Source: Okeania sp. SIO2C9 (GTDB taxonomy: Bacteria; Cyanobacteriota; Cyanobacteriia; Cyanobacteriales; Microcoleaceae). From it: 63,203 nt of DNA. Below are positions 16,907 through 25,249 of this stretch, piece by piece. The first letter of the stretch is position 1. Each line of letters opens with the position of its first letter. The stretch spans positions 5,710-68,912 of the forward strand of contig NZ_JAAHGO010000026.1 of NCBI RefSeq assembly GCF_010672455.1. The letters are read 5' to 3'. A program made the position numbers and the translations under genes. A model generated the notes under the pieces. The model was not told where the DNA came from. It ran no database searches and saw nothing but the letters and a program-made list of their open reading frames with translations.

Positions 16907-18840
16907 ATGGATTTATTTTCAATTGCCAAAATAGCAGCACCAATTGCAGGTTCTTTGGCAAATGTTGCTGTTCAAAAAGGATTTCAATTTATTAATCAAA
17001 CAGACATACAAAAAGCAATTGAATCTGGAATCAAAGCTGTGGAAAAAGAGGAATAAAAATTCCCTGAACAACAGCGTTTATTTTATTCAGCTAGAAAAGA
17101 TGGTTGGTCTGGAACCGATAATTTTTTAAATCATTATTTTAGTGATTCTGGCGTTTTAGCACAACTGCAAAAGCCTTTAACTAATCAAGGCAAACCAGAC
17201 ATTAAAGTTTTAACTGAAATATTTAAACAAGCAGCAGAAGCTAAAAATATTAAATTGACTGAATCAAGTCTACAAAAATGGATAGAAACATTTGTTAATG
17301 CTTATTTTCAAAACACTACAACTTATATTAGCTTCCAAGTTGCTAAAGAAGATTATTTGAAGCAGCTAAATACCTGGTTTAATAATGTAATTTTTGCTGG
17401 CATTAATGTTGCGCCACAAGAAGAAGAAAGAAAAAAGTTAGTTGATATTTTTGTGATTCCAGAGGTGAAGGAAGAGGCTTATAAACAAGATTTTCTATTA
17501 GCAGAAACTCCAGAAAAACTAGAAAATAAACTCTTGGTAAATACTTCTGGTCGTAAATTTTTAGCTTCTCAGTTATTGAGTGAAAATAAGTCTCAAAAAT
17601 TTGTCATCTTGGGTGGACCTGGTTCTGGTAAAACAACCTTAATGAGTTATTTTGCTCTAATGTTGGCACAGAAACAGTCTCAAGTTTTGGGTTTAGACCG
17701 CGATCGCGACTGGTTGCCTATTTTAATTAGAATACGAGATTTTGTCAGAGATTTAGATAAAACTATTCCGGAACATATTCGTTTATTTGCTGAAACAAAT
17801 ATGGCACTCCAAGATTTGCCGACAGGATTTTTTGAGCATTGGTTAGAAGATGGTAGAGCTTTAATTTTACTGGATGGTTTGGATGAGGTGGCGGAAGAAG
17901 GCAAACGTTATGATGTTGTGCGGCGCATTGAGACTTTTTTAGGGAAGTTTGATAAAAATCCAGCAATTATTACATCTCGCCCTGTGGGTTATCGGCGCGA
18001 CTTTTTCAATACCGCAGAATTTCCCCACTATCAAATGCAGTCTTTTGATGATGACAAAATTTCTCTGTTTCTTGATAACTGGTACAATAGTCGTTTTGCA
18101 GATCCACAGCAAGCACAAAGGTGGAAGGAAAGTTTACAAAGGGCGTTGGGTGAGAATGACCGGATTAAATTATTGGCAAGAAATCCGTTGTTGTTGACGA
18201 TTATTGCTTTGATTCATCGGTATCAGGCGGTTTTGCCGAAGCAAAGAAATAAACTTTATGAAAAAGCAGTGGAGACTTTGTTGGTTTCTTGGGATGAAAT
18301 CAAGGAATTGAGCAGTCATCAGCGACTGAAGCATTTGGATATGGAGGATCTGAAACGGTTGATGGAATTGTTGGCATATTGGGTACATACTCAGGGAAAG
18401 TTTGGGAATGAGGAAGAGGGTGGTACTTTGATAGATAAGGATGACTTGATTGAAAAGTTGAATCTGGAGATTCGGGAATTAAAGGATTTAAAGTTGTATC
18501 AAGCACAGGAAGAAACAGGAAGATTTCTGGAGTTGATTCAGGGGCGCACTGGTTTATTGAATGAGCAGGGGCAAGATTATTATGCTTTTGTGCATAAAAC
18601 GTTTCAAGAATATTTGTGCGCTCAAGAGATTCAATATCGGGCAAAGAATGAATATGATTTAGGAATTATTTTGAATTGTATTCGGGAGAATTTGCACGAT
18701 GCTCACTGGCGGGAAGTCTTACTATTGCTGGTCGTTCTCGGCCATATTGGATCAAATTTCGGAGGATGTAGTTAATGCTCTATTACCAGTTCTACTAAAC
18801 TTACCCAAACTTACCAATACACGACCGCATAGGTTTTGGA
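16907..18840 (+). pseudogene. NACHT-domain NTPase gene, broken by nonsense, frameshift and truncation
   Basis: The frame opens at ATG 16907, meets TAA at 17054-17056 after 49 codons, then continues in the same frame for over 570 codons (KFPEQQRLFYSARKDGWSGT ... ). The P-loop NTPase core is intact: Walker A GGPGSGKTTLMSYF, Walker B LILLDGLDEVAEEG, sensor IITSRPVGYR, and the NACHT-distal FVHKTFQEYLCAQEI block. Near 18735 the frame shifts: a stop is reached at 18773-18775, while another frame continues AILDQISEDVVNALLPVLLN before the junction with the tnpB element. NACHT proteins of this type act as intracellular sensors in bacterial immunity (family knowledge). Translation could still restart at TTG 17255 and give a 506-residue NTPase; that is speculative. 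Confidence 0.82.
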
Positions 18841-20111
18841 GCTAGTTTCCTGTTTCACAGAAGACCACTGACCGCAGTCTGTAACTTATCTTCTCCACAG
18901 GCTTAAATTCGCTTGAAACTCAAGCTACTGATACACATAATTTTTCAGGTTGATAGCAGCGTTCAAATCTCTGTCAGCTTGAAAACCGCATTCACTGCAT
19001 TTGCTAACGCAAAGCTGCGCTAACATAAGTTCTCAAGTGTAACGGCATTTTCTGTTGATGCCCACAGTTTGAACATATTTGAGAACTTGGATAAAATCTA
19101 TCCGCTATGACTAATTCACTGCCGTACCATTCACATTTGTATGTAAGCTGACGCTTGAATTCATAAAATCCACAATCTGCTATGGCACTTGCTAATTTGT
19201 GATGTCTTGGTGCGCGTTCCCTTGCGACTGGCGTCGTCGCGGGGTCGCACCGCTTTTTGAGCATTCCACTTACATTCAAGTCCTCAATTACTATGGTGCT
19301 GTGGTTTTTAGCTAACCATGTCGTGAGTTTATGTAGAGTATCTGCTCTGATATCAGCAACTTTTTTGTGAACTTTGGCTAATTTTTTTACTGCTTTGAGT
19401 CGGTTTTTGGAACCAATAACTTTTTTGCTGACTGCACGTTGATGACGAACTAATTGTTTTTTGGCTTTCCTGTAAGCTTTGACATTAGCAAATTTACTGC
19501 CATCAGAACAGGTTGCTAATGTATTTATGCCTATATCTACACCAATAATTTCACGTTGCTTTTGAGTTGGATAAGGTTCAAAATCGTACTTAAAACTGAT
19601 GTACCAACTATCTGCTCGTTTGGATATGGTGACGTTTTTTACTGGTACTGAAGGTAAAATTTCATAAGTTTTTACTACTCCTATTCTGGGTAATTGTATG
19701 TAGTTACCTTGAGTGATTTTAATACTTCCTTCTAAGTAAAAGCTGTCTTTTCTGCCTTTTTTCTTAAATTTAGGAAACCCACATCTAGGAATATTTAGAA
19801 AGTTTTTAAATGCCCTCTCTAAATCCCTTAAGGCTTGCCCTTGGTGCACATTTAGATACTTCATAGTACCAGGGATTAATTGATTTGACTTCAGCTACTA
19901 AACGTTTGTGCAAAGTAATTGCACTGGGACGTTTCTTGGTTAATTCGTACTCTTTGATACAAGTTGTTAACCCCCAGTTATAGGCATGACGTTAGCGTTT
20001 GCGGTAGCATTCCGATAGGAAAGCTTTGCGCCAGCAAACTACTCCTGCGTGTTTGGCAAGTATTGTTTTTTGTTGATTGTTAAGTTTTAACTTAGTTTTA
20101 AAGGATTTCAT
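18785..20111 (-). pseudogene. tnpB: tnpB pseudogene with several small insertions and a frameshift
   Basis: The original start is at 20111 (MKSFKTKLKLNNQQKTILAK HAG) and the original stop at 18925-18927 (DRDLNAAINLKNYVYQ). Lesions in order: an insert of ~50 bp at about 19988-20040 after HAG, containing CGTTTGCGGTAGCATTCC-type repeat; a one-base frameshift near 19845; an in-frame insert of ~50 bp at about 19210-19260 (extra residues RCDPATTPVARERAP between MLK and HHKLAS); and a 16-bp insert at 19009-19024 flanked by GCTAAC repeats that shifts the frame just before the second zinc-finger pair. RuvC motifs GVDIG, IEDLN and DRDLNAA remain. Non-coding right-end DNA extends to about 18785 and truncates the NACHT gene. 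Confidence 0.85.
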
Positions 20112-20205
20112 TGTCAGCGAGGGGTTACCTCCTGTCATAAATTAAACACAACGCAATTATATCACAATAAATATCTAATTATATCAAATTTTTTAACTTC
20201 TGTAG

Positions 20206-20311
20206 TTAGCCCTCAACATCCCACCAACGCAACCAAACATCCTGCTTGCCTTCAAATTCTCCTGACCATAAAGTTAACCCCAACCCGACTTTTTCTAACC
20301 AAATTTCCGTC
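20206..20311 (-). pseudogene. Uma2-family nuclease fragment (C-terminal part)
   Basis: The minus strand reads MTEIWLEKVGLGLTLWSGEF, then EGKQDVWLRWWDVEG and a stop, the usual C terminus of Uma2 (DUF820) proteins. It is cut off upstream by the AGGACTTACGCA-type MITE at 20319. Confidence 0.7.
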
Positions 20312-20318
20312 ATTTCAC

Positions 20319-20406
20319 GACTTACGCAGTACAACGTATTTTCGTCGTTGCGACCGATAGGGAAGCAATCTCAAATCCTAGTTTTTCGTACCTCATGCGT
20401 AAGTCT
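20319..20406. mobile_element. AGGACTTACGCA-family MITE (GACTTACGCA termini)
   Basis: 88 bp bounded by GACTTACGCA and TGCGTAAGTC. Interior unlike the copy at 16241 except for the ends. It truncates a Uma2 fragment. Downstream to 20613 no gene is visible. Confidence 0.6.
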
Positions 20407-20613
20407 TATATGAATAAGATGACTGCCATATTCTATACTTTAAAGGAACACCTCAATTCTCACATCTGATTCCTGATTGCTATATTCTACATTTGTTCCT
20501 GAAGACGAGATAAACTCGTTGAATTATTATATAAAGATAACTGGTTATTGTGTGATATTTGACAATAAAAATTGTCTTTAGTTTGAAAATCTCAATGAGG
20601 AGTTTAATTGATT

Positions 20614-21423
20614 ATGGTAGGATTAGATAGGAACAATTTGAATAATTCAATTATTGCAGATGGAAATCACGATGAAGAAGAAATAGAGGCTAAAAATTAT
20701 CGACAACAAAGGTTTCAAGAGTTTTCTACTGATTCTGCTAAAATAAGTGTTTACTTCCGAAACCTTCAAGAAAAATTAATTGAGAAAATTAACCAATACT
20801 CAGTTATAGTTGGCTGTGTAGCGTGGTTCACAAATAAAGATGTTTTAAAAGCTTTAGCTACCAGAGAAAAAGTATCAATTATTATTCAAAAAGAAGATTT
20901 TCTCAGACCAGATACAGGTGATTGGTCGAGTAAAAAACTAAAACGCCTTTATGGTAATTTACCTCCTGGTCCATCTAAAAGTGGTGAATATTGGGGTGAT
21001 TTGTTACAAAGCTTAAATATTAATAGCACTTGGGATTCTGAACCCATTCGGTGGGCAGGTAACTTCAATACTGAAAAATTACCAGCATTTCCAAGAATGC
21101 ACAATAAATTTTTAGTATTTTGTGAGTTTGAATTAGTTGAGCGTTTAATTCCGATAAATGATGATAATGACAATCTCTATAGTATTAAGGCTGATTTAGA
21201 AAAAGAACTGAAAATAGTACCAAAAGCTGTATGGACAGGTTCATTTAATATTACTAATAATGGCACAATGTCATTAGAGAATGCTGTATATATAGTAGAT
21301 ACTAAAATATCTAAAGCTTACTATGATGAATGGCAATACATTTTTGCTTTAAGTGAATCTATTCCCAACAAACATTGGAAAAAATATTGGGATGCACCAG
21401 AGGAATTTAGAATCGGTACTTAA
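20614..21423 (+). CDS. PLD-like nuclease family protein (single HKD half-site)
   Basis: 269 residues from ATG 20614; an in-frame TTG at 20608 lies closer to the ribosome binding site GAGGAG (20597-20602) and is an alternative. No signal peptide. Residues ~50-80 form the PLDc-like first strand (EKINQYSVIVGCVAWFTNKD). The catalytic half-site is RMHNKFLVF (HxK) followed later by AVWTGSFNITNNGTMSLENA, the GSxNxT...NxE pattern of bacterial PLD-like nucleases. Proteins with one site normally dimerise. It likely cleaves DNA or a phosphodiester and fits the surrounding conflict genes; the substrate is not evident. It is followed by a weak terminator. Confidence 0.82.
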   Translation: MVGLDRNNLNNSIIADGNHDEEEIEAKNYRQQRFQEFSTDSAKISVYFRNLQEKLIEKINQYSVIVGCVAWFTNKDVLKALATREKVSIIIQKEDFLRPDTGDWSSKKLKRLYGNLPPGPSKSGEYWGDLLQSLNINSTWDSEPIRWAGNFNTEKLPAFPRMHNKFLVFCEFELVERLIPINDDNDNLYSIKADLEKELKIVPKAVWTGSFNITNNGTMSLENAVYIVDTKISKAYYDEWQYIFALSESIPNKHWKKYWDAPEEFRIGT

Positions 21424-21446
21424 ACTATTAATATAATCAGCTTCTG

Positions 21447-21473
21447 GCCTCAATAAATAGGGGGCTTTTTTTT
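21447..21473 (+). terminator. Possible intrinsic terminator after the PLD-like gene
   Basis: GCCTC / GGGGC stem (one G-U pair) with a 9-base loop followed by eight T residues. Confidence 0.45.
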
Positions 21474-21666
21474 ACATCAATTAAGACAGGTTGTGTGGGA
21501 GTGATCGCCTTAATTTTCATCAGTCCAGTAGGGTGCGTTACGCTAACGCACCATCCATAAAACAGGTATCGTAGATTGACAAATCTAAAATGGTCTGTTA
21601 CGACGGATTGTTAAATCTCTTTTCTGATATGAATTTAAGCCGTCTAAATGAGCCTACAAATTTTGC

Positions 21667-21841
21667 TTAAACAACACTAAAAGTTTGAAAAAGTTGTTTC
21701 ATTTCAGCTTTAAGTGCTGAAATTGCATCTTCTAAAGAACCACAATCATCTGTATCAAGTAAATGAGCATCACCAAAATCAGCACTTGACCACAAATAAA
21801 CAGGTAATCCAATAGTTAAACTTCCTCTCCACGCGATCGCC
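21667..21841 (-). pseudogene. C-terminal fragment of an unknown protein
   Basis: The minus strand reads WRGSLTIGLPVYLWSSADFG, DAHLLDTDDCGSLEDAISAL, KAEMKQLFQTFSVV and a stop, with good coding character. The 5' side ends at a HIP1 site, beyond which no sensible frame continues (TCATGTTCGGTTT repeat end). The family is not recognised. The rest of the gap 21474-22083 holds GCGTTACGCTAACGCACC-type and AACATTTTAGGTGTATCAC-type dispersed repeats. Confidence 0.5.
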
Positions 21842-22083
21842 TACTTATATCATGTTCGGTTTAATGCTTGTCAAAAAAAATTAGCACAGAGATAATTAGT
21901 GTGCCACATATTTGCCAAGTATTCCGAGGGAAAAAGGGTGATTCGTAACCCATCAAATGCAACATTTTAGGTGTATCACTTGCCACGATCCAGAAACTTA
22001 TAAATTAACAGAGTTTGCTGTTGTTTAAATTAAGATTTTATTTTAGAATAAAAAATATGTCCTAATATATTCTAGCTAGAAAT

Positions 22084-22323
22084 ATGAACCAAAAACTAAC
22101 GTTAAATATTGAAGAAGATCAACTCCATTTTCTTCTCCATCATAAAAACTATGGCTTTAAAGATGAAGCAGAAATGATTAAGGTGGCCTTGCAAAAGTTA
22201 CAGTCAGAATTAGAAGCTCAAGATTTACAAGAGTCAGCACAATTATATGCAGAAATATACGAAGAAGATGCCGAATTACAAGAATTAACTGAGACTGCTT
22301 GTGCATATTTTAAAGAAACATGA
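22084..22323 (+). CDS. Probable antitoxin of a MazEF/PemIK-type pair
   Basis: 79 residues, acidic and helical: an N-terminal ribbon-helix-like start (MNQKLTLNIEEDQLHFLLHH), then AEMIKVALQKLQSELEAQDL and an acidic C-terminal helix. Its stop codon overlaps the start of the downstream toxin remnant by 4 bp (ATGA at 22320-22323), the classic toxin-antitoxin arrangement. The frame is intact. The toxin is destroyed, so this is an orphan antitoxin that could still neutralise related toxins or repress its own promoter. Confidence 0.72.
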   Translation: MNQKLTLNIEEDQLHFLLHHKNYGFKDEAEMIKVALQKLQSELEAQDLQESAQLYAEIYEEDAELQELTETACAYFKET

Positions 22324-22792
22324 AACTAAAACGAGGTATGATTATTGATGTGAATCTTGACCAAAAAATTAGGTCTCAAGCCTCCCCTTTCAAGGGGATG
22401 AAAAAAAATAAACTTCAATATTTCAAGCCTCTGACTTTAGGCAGAGGTACTGATAACTGATAACTGATAACTGATAACTGAAATGACCCTACTTTAGGTT
22501 CAGAAACAGGAAAGATTAGACCTTGTATTATTGTCACGAATAATACTTATAACGAGCGTGTACCTGTTATTCAAGTTCCGTTACAAACTGGAGTCAAAAA
22601 AAGGCAAGGATTAAAACTAATGTAGTAATTGAACCATCTTCAGTTAACTGTTTAAGTGAAAAATAAATAGCAGATTGTTTACAAACTAGACCCATTGATT
22701 ATTGTTCTAGTTTAGTAAGTATTAGGGGTGAACTAGAAACAGAATTAATCCTAAAAATTGATCTAGCTTTAAAAATTGTCTTTGCTCTATAG
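22320..22792 (+). pseudogene. MazF/PemK-family toxin, inactivated by a mobile repeat and further mutations
   Basis: The frame starts MKLKRGMIIDVNLD, is interrupted by the 126-bp element at 22363-22488, and resumes PTLGSETGKIRPCIIVTNNT, then VPVIQVPLQTGVKKRQG. A one-base loss after GLK shifts the frame before TNVVIEPSSVNCLSEK, an in-frame TAA follows, and IADCLQTRPIDYCSSLVSIR and GELETELILKIDLALKIVFAL complete the family C terminus. The DVxLxPTxGSExxKxRP signature and the DxLQTRPID box mark it as a MazF-type endoribonuclease. Excising the insert and one TGACC restores CTTGACCCTACTTTA. Confidence 0.85.
22363..22488 (+). mobile_element. Double-hairpin plus CTGATAA-tail element inserted in mazF
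   Basis: 126 bp between TGACC (22358-22362) and an identical TGACC at its end (22484-22488). Order: AAAAAATTAGGTCTCAAG, hairpin CCTCCCCTTTCAAGGGGA, A-rich spacer, TATTTCAAG, hairpin CCTCTGACTTTAGGCAGAGG, TACTGATAACTGATAACTGA tail, GAAATGACC. Insertion into a recognisable coding sequence fixes both ends of this family. Confidence 0.85.
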
Positions 22793-22949
22793 AGTATTAT
22801 TGTTTTAGCTTTCCACGATCCAAAAACTCGTAAGTTAACTGAGTTTGCAGTTGTTTAAATTCAACTTAAATCCATTAGGCTGAGTTAGTGTTAAATTAAC
22901 CGAACCTTCGAGGCTATAATTAGAAGATATCACTCTTAGATACGAAGCT

Positions 22950-23207
22950 ATGTCAAACAAAACATTTGACCTGAAACAACTACCAATCAGTATTACTGAA
23001 TTACTATATTCGATTCAAAATGAGCAAGAAATAGTCATTACTAATGATAATATTTCGGTTGCTAAATTGACTCTACTTAATCCAGTTGCTGAAACTAGAT
23101 TGCCATTAGAAAAAACACCTCAACCTGGATTAAATTTAGGTGCTATGGTAATGATTGATGACTTCTATCAACCTTTACCAGATGAATTTTGGTTGCAAAA
23201 TAGATGA
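22950..23207 (+). CDS. Phd/YefM-like antitoxin
   Basis: 85 residues: FDLKQLPISITELLYSIQNE then EIVITNDNISVAKLTLLNPV, the usual prevent-host-death fold pattern, and a C-terminal toxin-wrapping tail ending FYQPLPDEFWLQNR. Its stop overlaps the toxin ATG by 4 bp (23204-23207), as in VapBC pairs. The antitoxin is complete while its toxin is truncated. The 620-bp gap before it is mostly the broken mazF gene. Confidence 0.8.
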   Translation: MSNKTFDLKQLPISITELLYSIQNEQEIVITNDNISVAKLTLLNPVAETRLPLEKTPQPGLNLGAMVMIDDFYQPLPDEFWLQNR

Positions 23208-23389
23208 AATTACTGTTAGATACACATACTTTTATTTGGTGGGATAGTGAGCCATCAAAACTTTCTCAACGTGCATTAGAGTTATTAACAGATAAGAATA
23301 ATTTGAGGTTATTGAGTGTGGTTAGTCTCTGGGAAATTTCAATCATGGCAGTATGCAGAATCAGCATAATTTACACTATATTCTTGTAG
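23204..23389 (+). pseudogene. VapC-type PIN-domain toxin, truncated
   Basis: The first ~46 codons are a normal PIN-domain N terminus: LLLDTHTFIWWDSEPSKLSQ with the first catalytic Asp, then [12 protein letters not shown]. After about position 23338 the frame continues through unrelated DNA, the antisense of the 3' end of the pentapeptide gene ([14 protein letters not shown]), and stops. The remaining acidic residues of the active site are absent, so the product cannot be an active ribonuclease. Confidence 0.8.
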
Positions 23390-24442
23390 ATCGTATGCAT
23401 ATCGAAGTGCTTTGTCTTGATCCCATATATGCTCTAATGCAGTTTTCAGACTCACCCAGAAATCTAGAGATCCTATAGAAAAATCCGAGGATTCATTACT
23501 GTATTTTATCCAAAGACTATAAATAGCCTTTAAGTCTTCATCAGGAATACTGGTTGTCATACCATCTGGCATAACACTATCCGGACGTCCCCTGAAGATT
23601 GGAGTAGGTGTCTCTGCGTATGTTATTTTAGGATTGAGAATTTTGTCAATATTAGTTTTCTCTTGGCAACCAGATATCTGTCGCAGAATCCTTTCTGTTT
23701 CTTGATCAGCTTGCTTCCATCTCCCCTGACTTAAAAGTTCCTGCAATAGATTGTAGTCTACTCCAATTTGTGATTTCAGTTGAATTTTTCCCAGGTCAGC
23801 CCCTTTAAAGTTGACTTCTTTAAGGTTAGCTCCACTAAGGTTAGCTCCACTAAGGTTAGCTTCACTGAGGTTAGCTTCACTGAGGTTAGCTCTACTAAGG
23901 TCAGCTCTACTAAGGTCAGCTTCACTGAGGTTAGCTCTACTAAGGTCAGCTTCACTGAGGTCAGCTTGACTAAGGTTAGCTCCACTGAGGTTAGCTTGAC
24001 TAAAGACAACTTTACTAAGGTCAACTTTACCAAGGTTAGCTCCACTAAGGTTAGCTCTACTAAGGTGAGCTTCTCTGAGGTTAGCTCCACTAAGGTTAGC
24101 TTCTCTGAGGTTAGCTCCACTAAGATTAGCTTGACTAAGGTTAATTCCAATAAGATTAGCTTGACTAAGGTTAGATCCATAGTTAAGGCTAGCTCTACTA
24201 AGGTTAGCTCCACTAAGTTTAGCTTCTCTGAGGTTAGCTCCACTAAGTTTAGCTTCTCTGAGGTCAGCTCCACTAAGGTCAGCTCCACTAAGGTTAGCTT
24301 CTCTGAGGTTAGCTCCACTAAGGTTAGCTTCACTAAGGTTAGCTTCACTAAGGTCTACTTGAACATCTCTTTGTTGTTTTCGCCACTGATTCCAAGTATC
24401 AATCCCTTTTCTTAAAATTTCTAGCTGCTCAGTATTAGCCAT
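23339..24442 (-). CDS. Pentapeptide-repeat protein with C-terminal GUN4-like domain
   Basis: 367 residues. Residues 1-30 are a helical cap ([20 protein letters not shown]). Residues ~31-210 are about 36 pentapeptide repeats of the A(N/D)LS(G/E/R) type, predicted to fold as a right-handed quadrilateral beta helix. Residues ~225-350 resemble GUN4: [20 protein letters not shown], later [17 protein letters not shown] and [14 protein letters not shown]4 domains bind tetrapyrroles in chlorophyll synthesis, but in fusions like this they are usually part of signalling proteins, and porphyrin binding here is uncertain. At DNA level the repeat is a homogenised 15-mer (AAGGTTAGCTCCACT), so the opposite strand is also open, with no sign of being a gene. 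Confidence 0.85.
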   Translation of the reverse strand: MANTEQLEILRKGIDTWNQWRKQQRDVQVDLSEANLSEANLSGANLREANLSGADLSGADLREAKLSGANLREAKLSGANLSRASLNYGSNLSQANLIGINLSQANLSGANLREANLSGANLREAHLSRANLSGANLGKVDLSKVVFSQANLSGANLSQADLSEADLSRANLSEADLSRADLSRANLSEANLSEANLSGANLSGANLKEVNFKGADLGKIQLKSQIGVDYNLLQELLSQGRWKQADQETERILRQISGCQEKTNIDKILNPKITYAETPTPIFRGRPDSVMPDGMTTSIPDEDLKAIYSLWIKYSNESSDFSIGSLDFWVSLKTALEHIWDQDKALRYAYDLQEYSVNYADSAYCHD

Positions 24443-25249
24443 TATATTTAATCTCCAATTTTTGTATTTCCAGTCTATTCAAAATTTCACTCAAGTCAAA
24501 CAGTACAAATACTTAATTTGACTTTGCTAACCTCAACCTGAATAGTTACATTTTACTTTTGACCTCCAATAATCCTCAAGGAATAACAATCGGATAATTA
24601 CAGCAACAACTCAACTGTTCTCCGTCAATGTTGCAGATTTGTTTAAAGGGTTTGATGGCGGACAAGTTCATTTATTATCCGGTTCAACAACAGAATTGAT
24701 ACAAAAATGCCCCAGTATTGTCGGGGTTATACCATTTTGAAAAAAGAATGTTACGAATAATAAGCACCATAAAAAGACTTTCAGATAAAGTCTGTTTCAA
24801 GAAAAAGGTAATTTGCCACATCAAAAATGGTATTAAATCTATCCATTCTGCATTCTAAATTCTAAATTATAAGAAATACCCTAATTATTTGTAGCAAACA
24901 TTTATCAATTTGGTATTATAATCTTGATCAAACTTGATAAAGTTGCGACTCGTTGCACGATCCCTAGGTTTACACCTAATACCAATTCAATAAATGTTTG
25001 TTACAAAAAAACAATTGGATCGAGTTATTAGTTTAGTGATCGCGGAGCATGGTGTCAGCCGTATTGCTCAAATTACTGAAGATGATGCCATGGGTTGGTT
25101 TGAACATTGTGGTTTATTCATATGAAAACCGCTGTAATGTGGAACATGCCTCCACTATTGCAACATTTTAGTTGTGTCAGTCAACTACTATTTTGTTTTA
25201 GTTTGGTGATAATATGCAATATATTAACTGATATATTAAATACTTAACT
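24443..25249. other. Gap with one small open frame; otherwise repeats
   Basis: About 24628-24738 reads VADLFKGFDGGQVHLLSGST and stops soon after, a possible gene relic. ATTCTAAATTCTAAATTAT tandem units occur near 24848-24870, and GCAACATTTTAGTTGTGTCA, a dispersed repeat end also at 21960 and 8247, near 25158-25178. Confidence 0.45.
24994..25125 (+). CDS. Small hypothetical protein (43 aa)
   Basis: MFVTKKQLDRVISLVIAEHG then VSRIAQITEDDAMGWFEHCG LFI. The sequence has protein-like composition and a possible helical fold, but no recognised family and no clear ribosome binding site. It may be a gene relic, since the DNA on both sides is degenerate repeat. Confidence 0.35.
   Translation: MFVTKKQLDRVISLVIAEHGVSRIAQITEDDAMGWFEHCGLFI

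Noticed and set aside
23780-24415. 211-codon frame opposite the pentapeptide gene
   Set aside because: It is the mirror of a 15-bp coding repeat; the composition ([10 protein letters not shown]) is unlike any real protein.
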